Counted from the first letter of the stretch, positions 4,184 to 11,802 are shown. The stretch is DNA of 13,468 bases from an uncultured Collinsella sp. (GCA_934650095.1 CAKUFT010000039.1:1-13468), one strand, 5' to 3'. Notes: generated from the letters alone by a model not told the origin. Numbers and translations are program-made.

Positions 4184-6862
4184 ATGCGACATGTGCATAT
4201 TCATGTGACGGGCATTGTGCAGGGCGTTGGCATGCGGCCGTTTGTGTATCGCGAGGCCATGGCGCACGGCATCTGCGGCTGGGTGCTCAACGCGGGCGAC
4301 GGCGTGCATGTCGAGGCGCACGCTTGCGCCGAGGCGCTCGACGGCTTTGTCGCCGCGCTGTCGGACCACGCGCCTGCGGCAGCCCGCGTGGAGCGTATTG
4401 ACGTTGCGGATTTGGAACCCGGCACTTGGGATGCCGCCGACGGGCAGGGCTTTCGCATCGTGGCGTCACAGGATCAGACTGCGCATACGACGCTCATCTC
4501 GCCCGATATCGCTACCTGCGACGACTGCCTACGCGAGCTGTTCGACCCCGCCGACCGACGCTATCACTACCCCTTTATCAACTGCACCAACTGTGGGCCG
4601 CGCTTTACCATCATCCGGTCGCTGCCCTATGACCGAGCGGCCACGTCCATGGACTGCTTTCCCATGTGTCCCGAGTGCGCTGTGGAGTATGCCGACCCAC
4701 TTGACCGGCGCTTTCATGCGCAGCCCGATGCCTGCTTTGACTGCGGGCCGCATATTACGTGGCGCGAGGCGGCGCGCGGCATGGAGCTCGAAAACTCGGG
4801 GGCGACGCCGGCTGTCGGCGACACGCGCGAGGCCAGCGACGCCATTATCGAGCGCTGTGTTGAATTACTTGCGGCCGGTGGCATTGTTGCCATCAAGGGC
4901 CTGGGCGGATTCCATCTGGCTTGCGACGCCGCCAACGAACAGGCGGTGACCGAGCTGCGCCGTCGCAAGCGCCGCAGCAACAAACCGCTTGCTGTTATGG
5001 TGCGCGACCTTGGCGGCGCCGAGCGCCTGTGCCATGTCGATGATGCCGAGCGCGACGTGCTGGCCGGCAGCATCCGCCCCATCGTGCTGCTGCGCCGGCG
5101 TGGTGCTGGCGAGGGAGATTTCTCCGATGCTCTCGAACTCGCACCGTCCGTTGCGCACGATCTGCCCGAACTCGGCGTCATGCTCCCCTATACCCCGCTT
5201 CAGCATCTGTTGCTTGCCGCGGCAGAAACCCATGGCATGCACGCACTTGTCATGACCAGCGGAAACTTGAGCGAAGAGCCTATCGAGACCGACGACGATC
5301 TTGCTTGGAAGCACCTCGTTGCCACCGGCATCGCCGACGCGTTGCTCGGCAATGACCGCGCGATCCTCTCGCGCTACGACGACTCCGTAGTACGTGTGGT
5401 CGACGGTGCCGTTATGCCCGTGCGCCGCGCTCGCGGGTACGCCCCGCAGCCGTTGCCGTTGCCGGCACTCGCCAGCGCCGCGCCTTGCGTACTCGCCTGC
5501 GGCCCGCAGCAAAAGGCCACGATCGCACTCACGCGTGAGGACTCGGACGGTCCTGCGGCTTGTTTTGTGTCGCAGCATATTGGAGATGTCGAAAACGGCG
5601 CGACTTTCGATGCGTGGAACGCCGCGCGTGCGCGCCTGGAAGACCTTTTTGATCTGGCGCCTGCCGCGCTGGCCTGCGACCTACACCCCAGTTACCTATC
5701 GAGCCAGTGGGCACGCGAGCAGGCGCGGGAACAGGGCCTGCCGCTTATCGAAGTCCAGCACCATCATGCGCACATCGCGAGCGTGATGGCCGAGGCTATC
5801 GCTGCGGGCCAGTTTGCGCCCGACGCGCGTGTGCTTGGTATCGCCTTCGATGGCACGGGCGCCGGCACCGACGGGACCATTTGGGGCGGCGAATTTCTTG
5901 TCGCCGGCCTCGCCGATTTTGAGCGCGCCGCACACCTGCGCACCTGGGCACTTCCCGGCGGGGCTGCATCCGTGCGCGACGCTCGACGCAACGCCTTTGC
6001 CCTGCTCAGCGAACTCGGCCTGCTCGAACATCCGGGCGCCGCCCCGCTTTTGGATAGCATTGACGAGCAAACACGTAGCGTGACGGCTACGATGGTCGAA
6101 CGGAATATCAACAGCCCGCGCACGAGCAGTATGGGCCGTCTGTTTGACGCCGCGGCGGCAATCTTGGGCATCTGCGGTACTGCAACCTACGAGGGCGAAC
6201 CCGCCATCGAGCTCGAGGCCGCCGCTTGGCGCGCTCTTGACGACGAAAACAGCCATTCCACTGGCAATCAGGCGGGTGTATCCGCATCCGTCTCAACATC
6301 GCTGGACAGTTTGTTCAGATACGTATTAACTACAGACCCCCTATCCGACATTTTTGACTCGAATTTGACCAAAAAGGGCTCTCCAGACACCCCGTTTGTG
6401 GCAAGCATGCCCGGTGCAGGCCCAAAATCGACCCATTTGGGGTGTTCGCAGACGGCTTTTGCCACCCAGAGCCCATCACAAAAATACGTATCTGAACTAA
6501 CTGTCCAGGCGGCCTCGGATAGCTCCCTCGTTTTGGACCAAAGACCATTATTTGAGGCGCTTTTGGAGGGAATTGAGGCCGGCGCGCCGGCCGACAAGCT
6601 CGCGTTCGACTTCCATATCGCCATTGCACGCGCATCGGCCCAAGTCGCAAGCGAAATCTGCGCTCGCAAAGGCATCGACACCGTCGCGCTCTCGGGCGGC
6701 GTGTTCATGAACCGACTTTTGTTTCAGCTCCTCACCCGTAAGCTTGAAGACGCAGGGCTTACTGTCTTGGTTCCCCACACCGTGCCCGTCAATGACGGCT
6801 GCATCGCCTACGGCCAGGCGGCGGTCGCTCGCGCTCGGCTCACGCAGGTCATACCGCAGTAA
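4184..6862 (+). CDS. hypF: Carbamoyltransferase HypF, [NiFe]-hydrogenase maturation, carrying an in-frame inserted element
   Basis: An 892-residue cytoplasmic enzyme that activates carbamoyl phosphate with ATP and transfers the carbamoyl group to the C-terminal Cys of HypE, the first step toward the hydrogenase CN ligands. In order: an acylphosphatase domain (about 3-92; GIVQGVGMRPF with R18, and N36); four CxxC pairs (C112/115, C134/137, C162/165, C184/187) with the family spacing 18-24-18 of a double zinc finger; a YrdC-like domain (about 205-400; KGLGGFHLACDA, LVMTSGNLSEEPI); and a Kae1-like domain (from about 455; metal-binding HHHAH at 526-530, IAFDGTGAGTDGTIWGGEF, ALSGGVFMNRLL). The family is usually about 750-780 residues; most of the excess is codons 707-775, a 207-bp segment bounded by inverted repeats. 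ATG 4184 is chosen because GAGGGAG stands 6-7 bases upstream; ATG 4169 overlaps that site. All catalytic motifs flank the insert intact. Confidence 0.96.
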   Translation: MRHVHIHVTGIVQGVGMRPFVYREAMAHGICGWVLNAGDGVHVEAHACAEALDGFVAALSDHAPAAARVERIDVADLEPGTWDAADGQGFRIVASQDQTAHTTLISPDIATCDDCLRELFDPADRRYHYPFINCTNCGPRFTIIRSLPYDRAATSMDCFPMCPECAVEYADPLDRRFHAQPDACFDCGPHITWREAARGMELENSGATPAVGDTREASDAIIERCVELLAAGGIVAIKGLGGFHLACDAANEQAVTELRRRKRRSNKPLAVMVRDLGGAERLCHVDDAERDVLAGSIRPIVLLRRRGAGEGDFSDALELAPSVAHDLPELGVMLPYTPLQHLLLAAAETHGMHALVMTSGNLSEEPIETDDDLAWKHLVATGIADALLGNDRAILSRYDDSVVRVVDGAVMPVRRARGYAPQPLPLPALASAAPCVLACGPQQKATIALTREDSDGPAACFVSQHIGDVENGATFDAWNAARARLEDLFDLAPAALACDLHPSYLSSQWAREQAREQGLPLIEVQHHHAHIASVMAEAIAAGQFAPDARVLGIAFDGTGAGTDGTIWGGEFLVAGLADFERAAHLRTWALPGGAASVRDARRNAFALLSELGLLEHPGAAPLLDSIDEQTRSVTATMVERNINSPRTSSMGRLFDAAAAILGICGTATYEGEPAIELEAAAWRALDDENSHSTGNQAGVSASVSTSLDSLFRYVLTTDPLSDIFDSNLTKKGSPDTPFVASMPGAGPKSTHLGCSQTAFATQSPSQKYVSELTVQAASDSSLVLDQRPLFEALLEGIEAGAPADKLAFDFHIAIARASAQVASEICARKGIDTVALSGGVFMNRLLFQLLTRKLEDAGLTVLVPHTVPVNDGCIAYGQAAVARARLTQVIPQ
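6302..6508. mobile_element. 207-bp palindromic/MITE-like element in frame inside hypF
   Basis: The left end 6302-6327 and right end 6483-6508 are 26-bp inverted repeats differing at one base. The left reads CTGGACAGTT-T-GTTCAGATACGTATT and the right is the reverse complement of the same with A at the variable base. The element is exactly 69 codons (HypF residues 707-775, beginning LDSLFRYV and ending YVSELTVQ), starts on a codon boundary and contains no stop in frame. By hand count it is about 50% G+C, against about 63% in the 60 bases at 6121-6180. No transposase fits inside and no clear target duplication is seen. Structurally it resembles protein-coding palindromic elements such as the Rickettsia RPEs. 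The repeat is seen directly; mobility is inferred. Confidence 0.7.
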
Positions 6863-6908
6863 GCTGTTTGGCCAGCCCATGCGCCGCCGTCTCACAGGTG
6901 TAACGCGT

Positions 6909-6947
6909 TTGCCCACAACCCCCGCGAGCGCTACCATCAACTGATGG
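6909..6947 (+). promoter_or_regulatory. Possible promoter with overlapping palindrome upstream of hypC
   Basis: TTGCCC (6909-6914) and TACCAT (6932-6937) are spaced 17 bp apart, a weak sigma-70-like promoter 57 bases before hypC. A perfect palindrome, CCATCA-AC-TGATGG (6934-6947), overlaps the -10 and could be an operator. The 131-base gap between hypF and hypC is the only sizeable one in the hyp cluster, so an internal promoter here is plausible. Confidence 0.3.
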
Positions 6948-6993
6948 ATTATTAAGCGTCTATCCAGCGCAAAGCGTGTAAAAGGGGAACACT

Positions 6994-7254
6994 ATGTGCC
7001 TTGCCGTTCCCGGTAAAGTAGTCAAACGCGACGACGACCTCAAGGCCACCGTCGACATGATGGGCATTGAGCGTCCCATTTCGCTGCGCCTCGTGCCGAC
7101 GGCGCAGGTGGGCGACTATGTTCTCGTACATGCCGGCTTTGGTATCCAGATTGTCGACGAGCAGGAAGCTCAAGAGACGCTCGATCTCGTCAACACCATG
7201 ACCGAGCTGGTCAAAGAGGATCAGCTCGCCACCAACCCGGCCGAGGCGTACTAG
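6994..7254 (+). CDS. hypC: Hydrogenase maturation chaperone HypC
   Basis: An 86-residue HypC/HybG/HupF-family chaperone that, with HypD, carries the iron on which the Fe(CN)2CO unit is built and then delivers it to the large-subunit precursor. It begins with the invariant MCLAVPGKV, in which C2 (exposed after removal of the initiator Met) is the essential iron/HypD ligand. A small beta-barrel follows (about 3-58, including VGDYVLVHAGFGIQIVDE), then the acidic helical tail. The length is typical. The ATG at 6994 has AAAAGGGG upstream with suitable spacing. Its TAG overlaps the GTG start of hypD by one base, so the two partners are made in coupled fashion. Confidence 0.97.
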   Translation: MCLAVPGKVVKRDDDLKATVDMMGIERPISLRLVPTAQVGDYVLVHAGFGIQIVDEQEAQETLDLVNTMTELVKEDQLATNPAEAY

Positions 7255-8366
7255 TGGCGGCGGCGCAGCCGGCTCGCTCCGGTATCGATTTTTCGGCATT
7301 CCGCGATCCCAAGCTCGCTCGCGAGCTCATCGGCCGCATTCATGAGCTTGTCGGCGACCGTACCATCAACCTGATGGAGGTCTGCGGCACACACACGGTG
7401 AGCATCGGGCGTTATGGCTTTCGCTCCATTATGCCGACGGGGCTCAAGCTGCTGAGCGGTCCGGGCTGCCCCGTCTGCGTCACCGCCAACCGTGACATCG
7501 ACCACGCAATCGCACTCGCCAAGATGGATGGCGCCATCATCACCACCTTTGGCGACATGATGCGCGTGCCCGGGTCGTCTACCTCGCTCGCCGCACAAAA
7601 GGCGGCGGGGCGCGACATCCGCATCGTATACTCCCCGCTCGACGCGCTCGATATTGCCGAACACAACCCCGACCGCCCGGTCATCTTTATGGGTGTGGGT
7701 TTTGAGACCACGACGCCCACCATCGCCGCCGCCATTTTGGAGGCAGATGCGCGCGGGCTCCAGAACTTCTCGGTCTATTGCTCCCACAAGACCACGCCGC
7801 CGGCGCTGCGCGCGATTGCCAACGACCCCGAGACGACCATCGACGGCTTTATCCTGCCGGGCCATGTCGCCACCATCACAGGCCTGGCACCCTTTGGCTT
7901 TTTGGTCGACGAGTTTAAGACCCCGGGCGTGGTTACCGGATTTGAGCCGGTCGATATTCTGCAGGGCATCTGCATGCTGGTGCAGATGGTTGTTGAGGGA
8001 CGGCCCGCGATCGACAACGCGTACCGCCGCGGCGTCAATGCGGACGGCAATCCCGTGGCGCGCCAGCTGGTCGAGCAGGTATTTGAGCCGTGCGATACCA
8101 CATGGCGCGGGCTGGGGCCGATTGCCGCCTCGGGTCTTTCCATCCGTCCCGAGTTCTCGCGTTTTGACGCCGGCGTCCGCTATGACGTGCCGATCGAACC
8201 GACGGTCGAGCCGCGCGGATGCCGTTGCGGCGACGTGCTGCGCGGGGCCATTGCACCGAGCGACTGCCCGTTGTTCGGCCACGCCTGCACGCCCGAGCAT
8301 CCTGTTGGCCCGTGCATGGTGAGCTCGGAAGGCAGCTGTGCGGCGTACTACCGTTACCAAGGCTAG
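7254..8366 (+). CDS. hypD: Hydrogenase iron-sulfur maturation protein HypD
   Basis: A 370-residue [4Fe-4S] redox protein that forms the HypC-HypD complex where iron receives CN (from HypE) and CO. Key motifs: MEVCGTHT with C44, the putative iron/thiol ligand; GPGCPVCV with C72 and C75, the redox-active pair; IILTTFGD-type segment (AIITTFGDMMRVPG); GVGFETTTP; and ILPGHVATITG. The Cys-rich C-terminus, beginning GCRCGD and ending GSCAAYYR, holds the [4Fe-4S] ligands. The start is GTG 7254, overlapping the hypC stop; the reading frame from there gives a short, poorly conserved leader (MAAAQPARSG) and then the conserved FSAFRDPKLA. No strong independent ribosome site is visible, so translation should depend on hypC. 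The length matches the family, and nothing is missing. Confidence 0.97.
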   Translation: MAAAQPARSGIDFSAFRDPKLARELIGRIHELVGDRTINLMEVCGTHTVSIGRYGFRSIMPTGLKLLSGPGCPVCVTANRDIDHAIALAKMDGAIITTFGDMMRVPGSSTSLAAQKAAGRDIRIVYSPLDALDIAEHNPDRPVIFMGVGFETTTPTIAAAILEADARGLQNFSVYCSHKTTPPALRAIANDPETTIDGFILPGHVATITGLAPFGFLVDEFKTPGVVTGFEPVDILQGICMLVQMVVEGRPAIDNAYRRGVNADGNPVARQLVEQVFEPCDTTWRGLGPIAASGLSIRPEFSRFDAGVRYDVPIEPTVEPRGCRCGDVLRGAIAPSDCPLFGHACTPEHPVGPCMVSSEGSCAAYYRYQG

Positions 8367-8395
8367 CCCGAACATCCCCGATTGGAGTTTTCGAT

Positions 8396-9430
8396 ATGTC
8401 TCGTACTGCCACCGATAGCACTGTCCTGCTGGGCCATGGCTCCGGCGGGCAGATGATGAAACGCATCATCGACGAGGTCTTTCTGGATGCCTTTGGGTCG
8501 CCCGAGCTGCTCGAAGGCAACGACGCCGGCGTCGCCGCCCTGCCCGGCAGCGGGCGCATCGCCATGTCGACCGACAGCTTTGTGGTGACGCCGCAGTTCT
8601 TCCCCGGTGGCAATATCGGCAGGCTCGCCGTGTGCGGAACCGTCAACGACGTCGCGACCTCGGGCGCCAACGTGCGCTATCTTTCGTGCGGTTTTATCCT
8701 CGAAGAGGGCTATCCCATGGATAAGCTCCGCCAAATTGTGCAGACGATGGCCGAGACGGCGCGCGAGGCGGGCGTCAAAATCATCACCGGCGACACCAAA
8801 GTGGTCGAGCGCGGCGGGGCCGACGGCGTCTACATCAATACCGCTGGCGTGGGCGAGGTGCCTGCGGGCGTGGCGCTCAGCGGTGCAAACTGCCAGCCCG
8901 GCGATGTCATCCTGGTCTCGGGCACGCTGGGCGACCACGGCATCGCCATCATGAGCCAGCGCGAGGGCCTGGCGTTCTCGAGCAGCATCGAGAGCGACGC
9001 CGCGCCCCTCAACCACCTGATTGCCGACGTGCTGGCCGCCGCCCCCGACACACGCTGCTTCCGCGACCCCACGCGCGGCGGCCTGGCGTCCACGCTCAAC
9101 GAGTTTGCGCAGGCCAGCGACGTTGCCATGGAAATCGATGAGGACGCCGTGCCCGTGCGCCCCGACGTGCAGGCCGCCTGCGAGATGCTCGGCTACGACG
9201 TGCTGCAGGTGGCAAACGAGGGCAAGATGGTCGCCGTGGTGCCAGCCGAACAGGCCGACGCGGCGCTAGCAGCCATGCGCGCCGCCCGCTACGGCGAGAA
9301 CGCCGCCATCATCGGTCGCGTGCTGCCGGTCGCCGAAGGCGCTCGTCCCGCCGTGCGCGTGCACACCGGCTGGGGCTCCACCCGCATCCTCGACATGCTC
9401 GTGGGAGAGCAGCTGCCGAGGATTTGCTAG
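8396..9430 (+). CDS. hypE: Hydrogenase maturation protein HypE (thiocarboxamide dehydratase)
   Basis: A 344-residue member of the PurM/AIR-synthase-like ATPase family. It accepts the carbamoyl group from HypF on its C-terminal cysteine and dehydrates it with ATP to a thiocyanate, the cyanide donor to HypC-HypD. The N-terminus has the glycine-rich LLGHGSGG (11-18), followed by the ATP-site segments EGNDAGVAAL, STDSFVVTP and VCGTVNDVATSGA. DPTRGGLA lies in the C-terminal half. The protein ends exactly in PRIC, with C344 as the modified residue, the hallmark of intact HypE. The start is ATG 8396 with GGAG 9 bases upstream, 29 bases after hypD; a reading frame open further upstream overlaps hypD and lacks a ribosome site. 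It is the last hyp gene in the window. No clear terminator follows. Confidence 0.97.
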   Translation: MSRTATDSTVLLGHGSGGQMMKRIIDEVFLDAFGSPELLEGNDAGVAALPGSGRIAMSTDSFVVTPQFFPGGNIGRLAVCGTVNDVATSGANVRYLSCGFILEEGYPMDKLRQIVQTMAETAREAGVKIITGDTKVVERGGADGVYINTAGVGEVPAGVALSGANCQPGDVILVSGTLGDHGIAIMSQREGLAFSSSIESDAAPLNHLIADVLAAAPDTRCFRDPTRGGLASTLNEFAQASDVAMEIDEDAVPVRPDVQAACEMLGYDVLQVANEGKMVAVVPAEQADAALAAMRAARYGENAAIIGRVLPVAEGARPAVRVHTGWGSTRILDMLVGEQLPRIC

Positions 9431-9514
9431 CGGCAAAGGGCCACATCCGCCGCAGCGCAGCTCGAGGCTGCTACAGATATTCAGATTCCAGGCACGCCCG
9501 ACACGCAAGCCCAG

Positions 9515-9520
9515 TATCAT
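9515..9520 (+). promoter_or_regulatory. Possible -10 box of the HAD phosphatase
   Basis: TATCAT lies 36 bases upstream of the ATG at 9557. No -35 of note. The rest of the 9431-9556 gap shows only a weak GCAGC/GCTGC hairpin near 9457 without a T-run, so readthrough from the hyp genes is possible. Confidence 0.3.
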
Positions 9521-9556
9521 GGGGTGCGCTTTACAACTCAAACGGCAGGAGCACCC

Positions 9557-10225
9557 ATGGCAGCAGCCTTTTCCCATGTGATCTTTGATCTGGACGGCAC
9601 CATCCTCAACACGCTCGAGGACCTGGCGGCCGCAGGCAACCATACCTGCGAGATGCACGGCTGGCCCACGTTTGCCGTAGACGAGTACCGCTACAAGGTG
9701 GGAAACGGCATGCTCAAGCTAGTTGAGCGCTTTATGCCCGCCGAGTATGCGGGCGACAGCCGTATGTTTGAGCAGACGCTTGCCGAGTTTAGGGCTTATT
9801 ACGGCGAGCACAAGGAAGACCACACCGCCCCCTACGATGGCACGATCGAGATGCTCGACCGCCTGCGCTCCGCGGGCATTCAGCTTGCCGTGCTCACCAA
9901 CAAGGACCATATTTCGGCCGCTCCGCTTATCGAAAAGTACTTTGGTCCCGATCGTTTTGCGCTGGTGCAGGGTCGCGTCGACGCGTTTCCGCCCAAGCCC
10001 GAGGCGCCCGTCACGCTGCATGTAATGGAGAAGCTGGGCGCCAACCCGTCGACCACGCTTTATGTTGGCGATTCGAATGTCGATGTTCTGACCGGCCACA
10101 ACGCCGGCCTTAAGAGCGCCGGTGTCACCTGGGGCTTCCGCGGCCGAGCAGAGCTGGAGGCCGCCGGCGCCGACTACGTGGTAGACACCCAGGACGAGCT
10201 CGCCGCACTAATCTTGGGCGAGTAG
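9557..10225 (+). CDS. HAD-superfamily phosphatase, phosphoglycolate-phosphatase-like
   Basis: A 222-residue cytoplasmic phosphohydrolase with a C1-type helical cap. Motif I is FDLDGTILNT, with nucleophile D11 and acid/base D13. Motif II is AVLTNKD with T114. Motif III is the lysine in FPPKPEAP (K147). Motif IV is YVGDSNVDV with D172 and D176. The arrangement is closest to Gph/PgmB-type enzymes, which remove phosphate from 2-phosphoglycolate or from sugar phosphates; the substrate cannot be told from sequence. The start is ATG 9557, because GGAG stands 6 bases upstream; an in-frame GTG at 9524 has none. It follows hypE by 126 bases and ends at a bidirectional terminator, so it may be monocistronic. 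A link to hydrogenase maturation is not suggested by its family. Confidence 0.92.
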   Translation: MAAAFSHVIFDLDGTILNTLEDLAAAGNHTCEMHGWPTFAVDEYRYKVGNGMLKLVERFMPAEYAGDSRMFEQTLAEFRAYYGEHKEDHTAPYDGTIEMLDRLRSAGIQLAVLTNKDHISAAPLIEKYFGPDRFALVQGRVDAFPPKPEAPVTLHVMEKLGANPSTTLYVGDSNVDVLTGHNAGLKSAGVTWGFRGRAELEAAGADYVVDTQDELAALILGE

Positions 10226-10253
10226 CGAGCCGCCCACCAATAAGTTGGCATGA

Positions 10254-10294
10254 AAAAGGCGAGGCATTGACCTTCTGGTCATGCCTCGCCTTTT
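10254..10294. terminator. Bidirectional terminator between the HAD phosphatase and the lipoprotein
   Basis: AAAAGGCGAGGCATTGACC pairs with GGTCATGCCTCGCCTTTT across a TTCT loop, an 18-bp stem with one bulged T. The arms end in A and T runs, so it serves both converging transcripts: the plus-strand HAD gene ending at 10225 and the minus-strand lipoprotein gene ending at 10367. Confidence 0.88.
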
Positions 10295-10337
10295 GAATGA
10301 CAAATTGTCGTCCTGGGCGGCGCGCAGCGTCGAGCCG

Positions 10338-10362
10338 TTACGCGGTTCGTAGAACCGCGTAA
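10338..10362 (-). other. Hairpin directly after the lipoprotein stop codon
   Basis: TTACGCGGTTC-GTA-GAACCGCGTAA, an 11-bp perfect stem with a 3-base loop, starting 4 bases past the TAA of the lipoprotein gene on the minus strand. No T-run follows. It probably caps or protects the mRNA end, with true termination at 10254-10294. A similar-looking hairpin follows the glucosidase at 11921-11944. Confidence 0.5.
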
Positions 10363-10366
10363 CTAG

Positions 10367-10924
10367 TTAGCTCAGCATCGCATCCATCATCTCGGAGTTG
10401 ACGGAGTCGTCAGCAGACCACTCGCCGTCGTCGTTGCAGGTGTACTTGAAGATAACCGTGGTCTTCCTGGGCTCGGTGGCCTTGGTCACATCGACCATCA
10501 CCTGGCCGGCCATCTTGTACAGCTCATCATCGGAAGGCATCGTATCAAGCGCAGCGACCTTCTCCTGATACTGGGTGGAGAAGTCCTCGACGATCTTGTT
10601 CATGGACTTGCAGGTGATGGAGACCTCGGCGGTTGCAACGCCCTTGTCCTCGTCGACCGTCACGTCGCCGATCTCGTAATCAAAACCCTCGAGATAGGTC
10701 TTGGCATACTCCTTGGGATCGATGCCCAGCTGCTCGAACTCGTCGCCCGAAGCCTCTTCCAGACCAGAGAGGAAATCGTCGCCACCGTTTTTGACCTCAT
10801 CGAACTGAGTCGTAAGGTCCTCGGTGATGAGTTCTTCGATCGAGGGGCCTCCGCAACCGGAAAGCACGACCACGCATGCAACCAAGACGGCCATGAGGGG
10901 CGCAAGCAGCAGCTTCTTTTTCAT
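10367..10924 (-). CDS. Secreted lipoprotein of unknown function
   Basis: A 185-residue lipoprotein. The signal peptide is MKKKLLLAPLMAVLVACVVV, with a type II cleavage site LSGC at 21-24, so C24 becomes the lipid-anchored N-terminus on the outer face of the membrane. The mature part is strongly acidic. It has a helical first half (about 28-95; EELITEDLTTQFDEVKNGG) and a beta-rich second half (VTVDEDKGVATAEVSITC, KTTVIFKYTCNDDGEW), which by eye recalls small NTF2/cystatin-like lipoprotein folds such as those grouped under DUF5105 or DUF4878; this is a weak inference. C119 and C170 could pair. The start is ATG 10924, with GGGAGG 7 bases upstream; a longer frame from 10969 would place extra charged residues before the signal peptide. 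It is probably transcribed alone. Confidence 0.88.
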   Translation of the reverse strand: MKKKLLLAPLMAVLVACVVVLSGCGGPSIEELITEDLTTQFDEVKNGGDDFLSGLEEASGDEFEQLGIDPKEYAKTYLEGFDYEIGDVTVDEDKGVATAEVSITCKSMNKIVEDFSTQYQEKVAALDTMPSDDELYKMAGQVMVDVTKATEPRKTTVIFKYTCNDDGEWSADDSVNSEMMDAMLS

Positions 10925-10987
10925 GTTGTCCTCCCAATAAGCGGCACCGTGCTTCCCAACACGGCGCACGTTGTAATAAGTAAGCTC

Positions 10988-10993
10988 ATACTA
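10988..10993 (-). promoter_or_regulatory. Possible -10 box of the lipoprotein gene
   Basis: The minus strand reads TAGTAT here, 63 bases upstream of the ATG at 10924. No good -35 is present. An imperfect inverted repeat (11026-11038 with 11049-11061; 11 of 13 pairs, 10-base loop) lies just upstream and could be an operator. Confidence 0.3.
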
Positions 10994-11072
10994 TCCACTT
11001 ATGAACACCCCCGACAGCACGAAAGCGCGGTCGGTTCGTTTTAGCGTCCGAACGGTCCGCGAGTCCGCTCAG

Positions 11073-11106
11073 CGTGCAATAAAGCGCATCGGTACCGTGC
11101 AATAAA
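11073..11106. repeat. Two direct copies of CGTGCAATAAA
   Basis: The 11-mer CGTGCAATAAA occurs at 11073-11083 and 11096-11106, 23 bases apart (about two helical turns); on the minus strand it reads TTTATTGCACG. The second copy overlaps the T-run of the PTS IIA terminator. It may be a tandem binding site or chance. Confidence 0.35.
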
Positions 11107-11135
11107 AAAGGGTGGCCGGACAATCCGACCACCCC
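11104..11135 (-). terminator. Intrinsic terminator of the PTS IIA gene
   Basis: On the minus strand GGGTGGTCGGA-TTG-TCCGGCCACCC forms an 11-bp stem with one G-U pair, followed at once by TTTTTT (11109-11104). It begins 25 bases after the stop of the IIA gene. Confidence 0.9.
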
Positions 11136-11159
11136 AAAACATCCTGTGAATGCCGCGAT

Positions 11160-11696
11160 TTACTTGCGGACAACCTTGACGATAGCATCGCCGGCGACGA
11201 CAGCGGAGTCGGCCTCGACGGCGAGCTCGACATCGGCGAACTCGGCGGTGTTGGACACGGCCACGACGACGCAGTCCTTGTAACCGGCAGCGGCGATCTT
11301 GGCGCGGTCGATCTTGAGCATGGGCTGGCCGGCCTTCACGACATCGTCAGCCTTGACGAAGCCCTCGAAGCCGTCGCCGTTCATGTTGACGGTATCGACG
11401 CCAACGTGCACCAGGACCTCGATGCCGCTATCGGACTGCAGGCCCACAGCGTGACCCATGGTAACGGTAACCTTGCCGTCGCAGGGGGCATAGACCAGGT
11501 CGTCCTCGGGCCACACGGCGCAGCCCTTGCCCAGAACCTCGCCACCAAAGACGGGATCGGGCACGTCGGCCATCTTGATGACCTTGCCCTTGACGGGCGA
11601 GCACAGCACGTCGGCGCCGGCAGAAGCAGAGATGGAGGCCGGAGCAGCAGCAGCCGCGGGCTCAGCCTTCTTCTTGAACATGTCAAACAGACCCAT
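11160..11696 (-). CDS. Glucose-type PTS IIA protein (EIIA-Glc/Crr-like)
   Basis: A 178-residue stand-alone IIA phosphocarrier, which passes phosphate from HPr to a IIB domain of a sugar permease. Residues 1-26 form a tail with an amphipathic start (MGLFDMFKKK), like the membrane-interacting N-terminus of E. coli IIA-Glc, then an Ala/Pro-rich linker. The IIA barrel follows: SPVKGKVIKMADVPDPVFG, then VYAPCDGKV, then GHAVGLQSDSG with H82, and EVLVHVGVDTV with H97. These two match the E. coli active-site pair H75 and H90, with H97 the phospho-acceptor. The start is ATG 11696, with AGAGGAG 8 bases upstream; a longer frame from 11735 runs through the ribosome site and is rejected. It has its own TATAAT promoter and terminator. 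It may serve several sugar permeases; none lies in the window. Confidence 0.95.
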   Translation of the reverse strand: MGLFDMFKKKAEPAAAAAPASISASAGADVLCSPVKGKVIKMADVPDPVFGGEVLGKGCAVWPEDDLVYAPCDGKVTVTMGHAVGLQSDSGIEVLVHVGVDTVNMNGDGFEGFVKADDVVKAGQPMLKIDRAKIAAAGYKDCVVVAVSNTAEFADVELAVEADSAVVAGDAIVKVVRK

Positions 11697-11745
11697 ACGT
11701 TTTCTCCTCTTGATTAAGCGCAACGTAGTGCGCATGCCTATGGTG

Positions 11746-11774
11746 ATTATAGTGCCAAATGGACCAAAAACTAA
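11746..11774 (-). promoter_or_regulatory. Promoter of the PTS IIA gene
   Basis: The minus strand carries a perfect TATAAT at 11751-11746, preceded by GGCAC. The best-spaced -35 is TTAGTT (11774-11769) at 17 bp, a poor match. The -10 is 49 bases upstream of the ATG at 11696. Confidence 0.6.
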
Positions 11775-11802
11775 GGTGGGGAGTCGAATCGAAAACCCCG
11801 CC
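11766..11802 (-). terminator. Possible terminator upstream of the PTS IIA promoter
   Basis: On the minus strand GGCGGGG and CCCCACC can pair (6 of 7) over a 14-base loop that contains TCGA-T-TCGA, followed by TTAGTTTTT. It would end the glucosidase transcript and overlaps the -35 area of the IIA promoter. Confidence 0.45.

Noticed and set aside
7251..8375. A 374-codon minus-strand frame across hypD
   Set aside because: Antisense shadow of hypD caused by G+C-rich third positions; no motif and no start signal.
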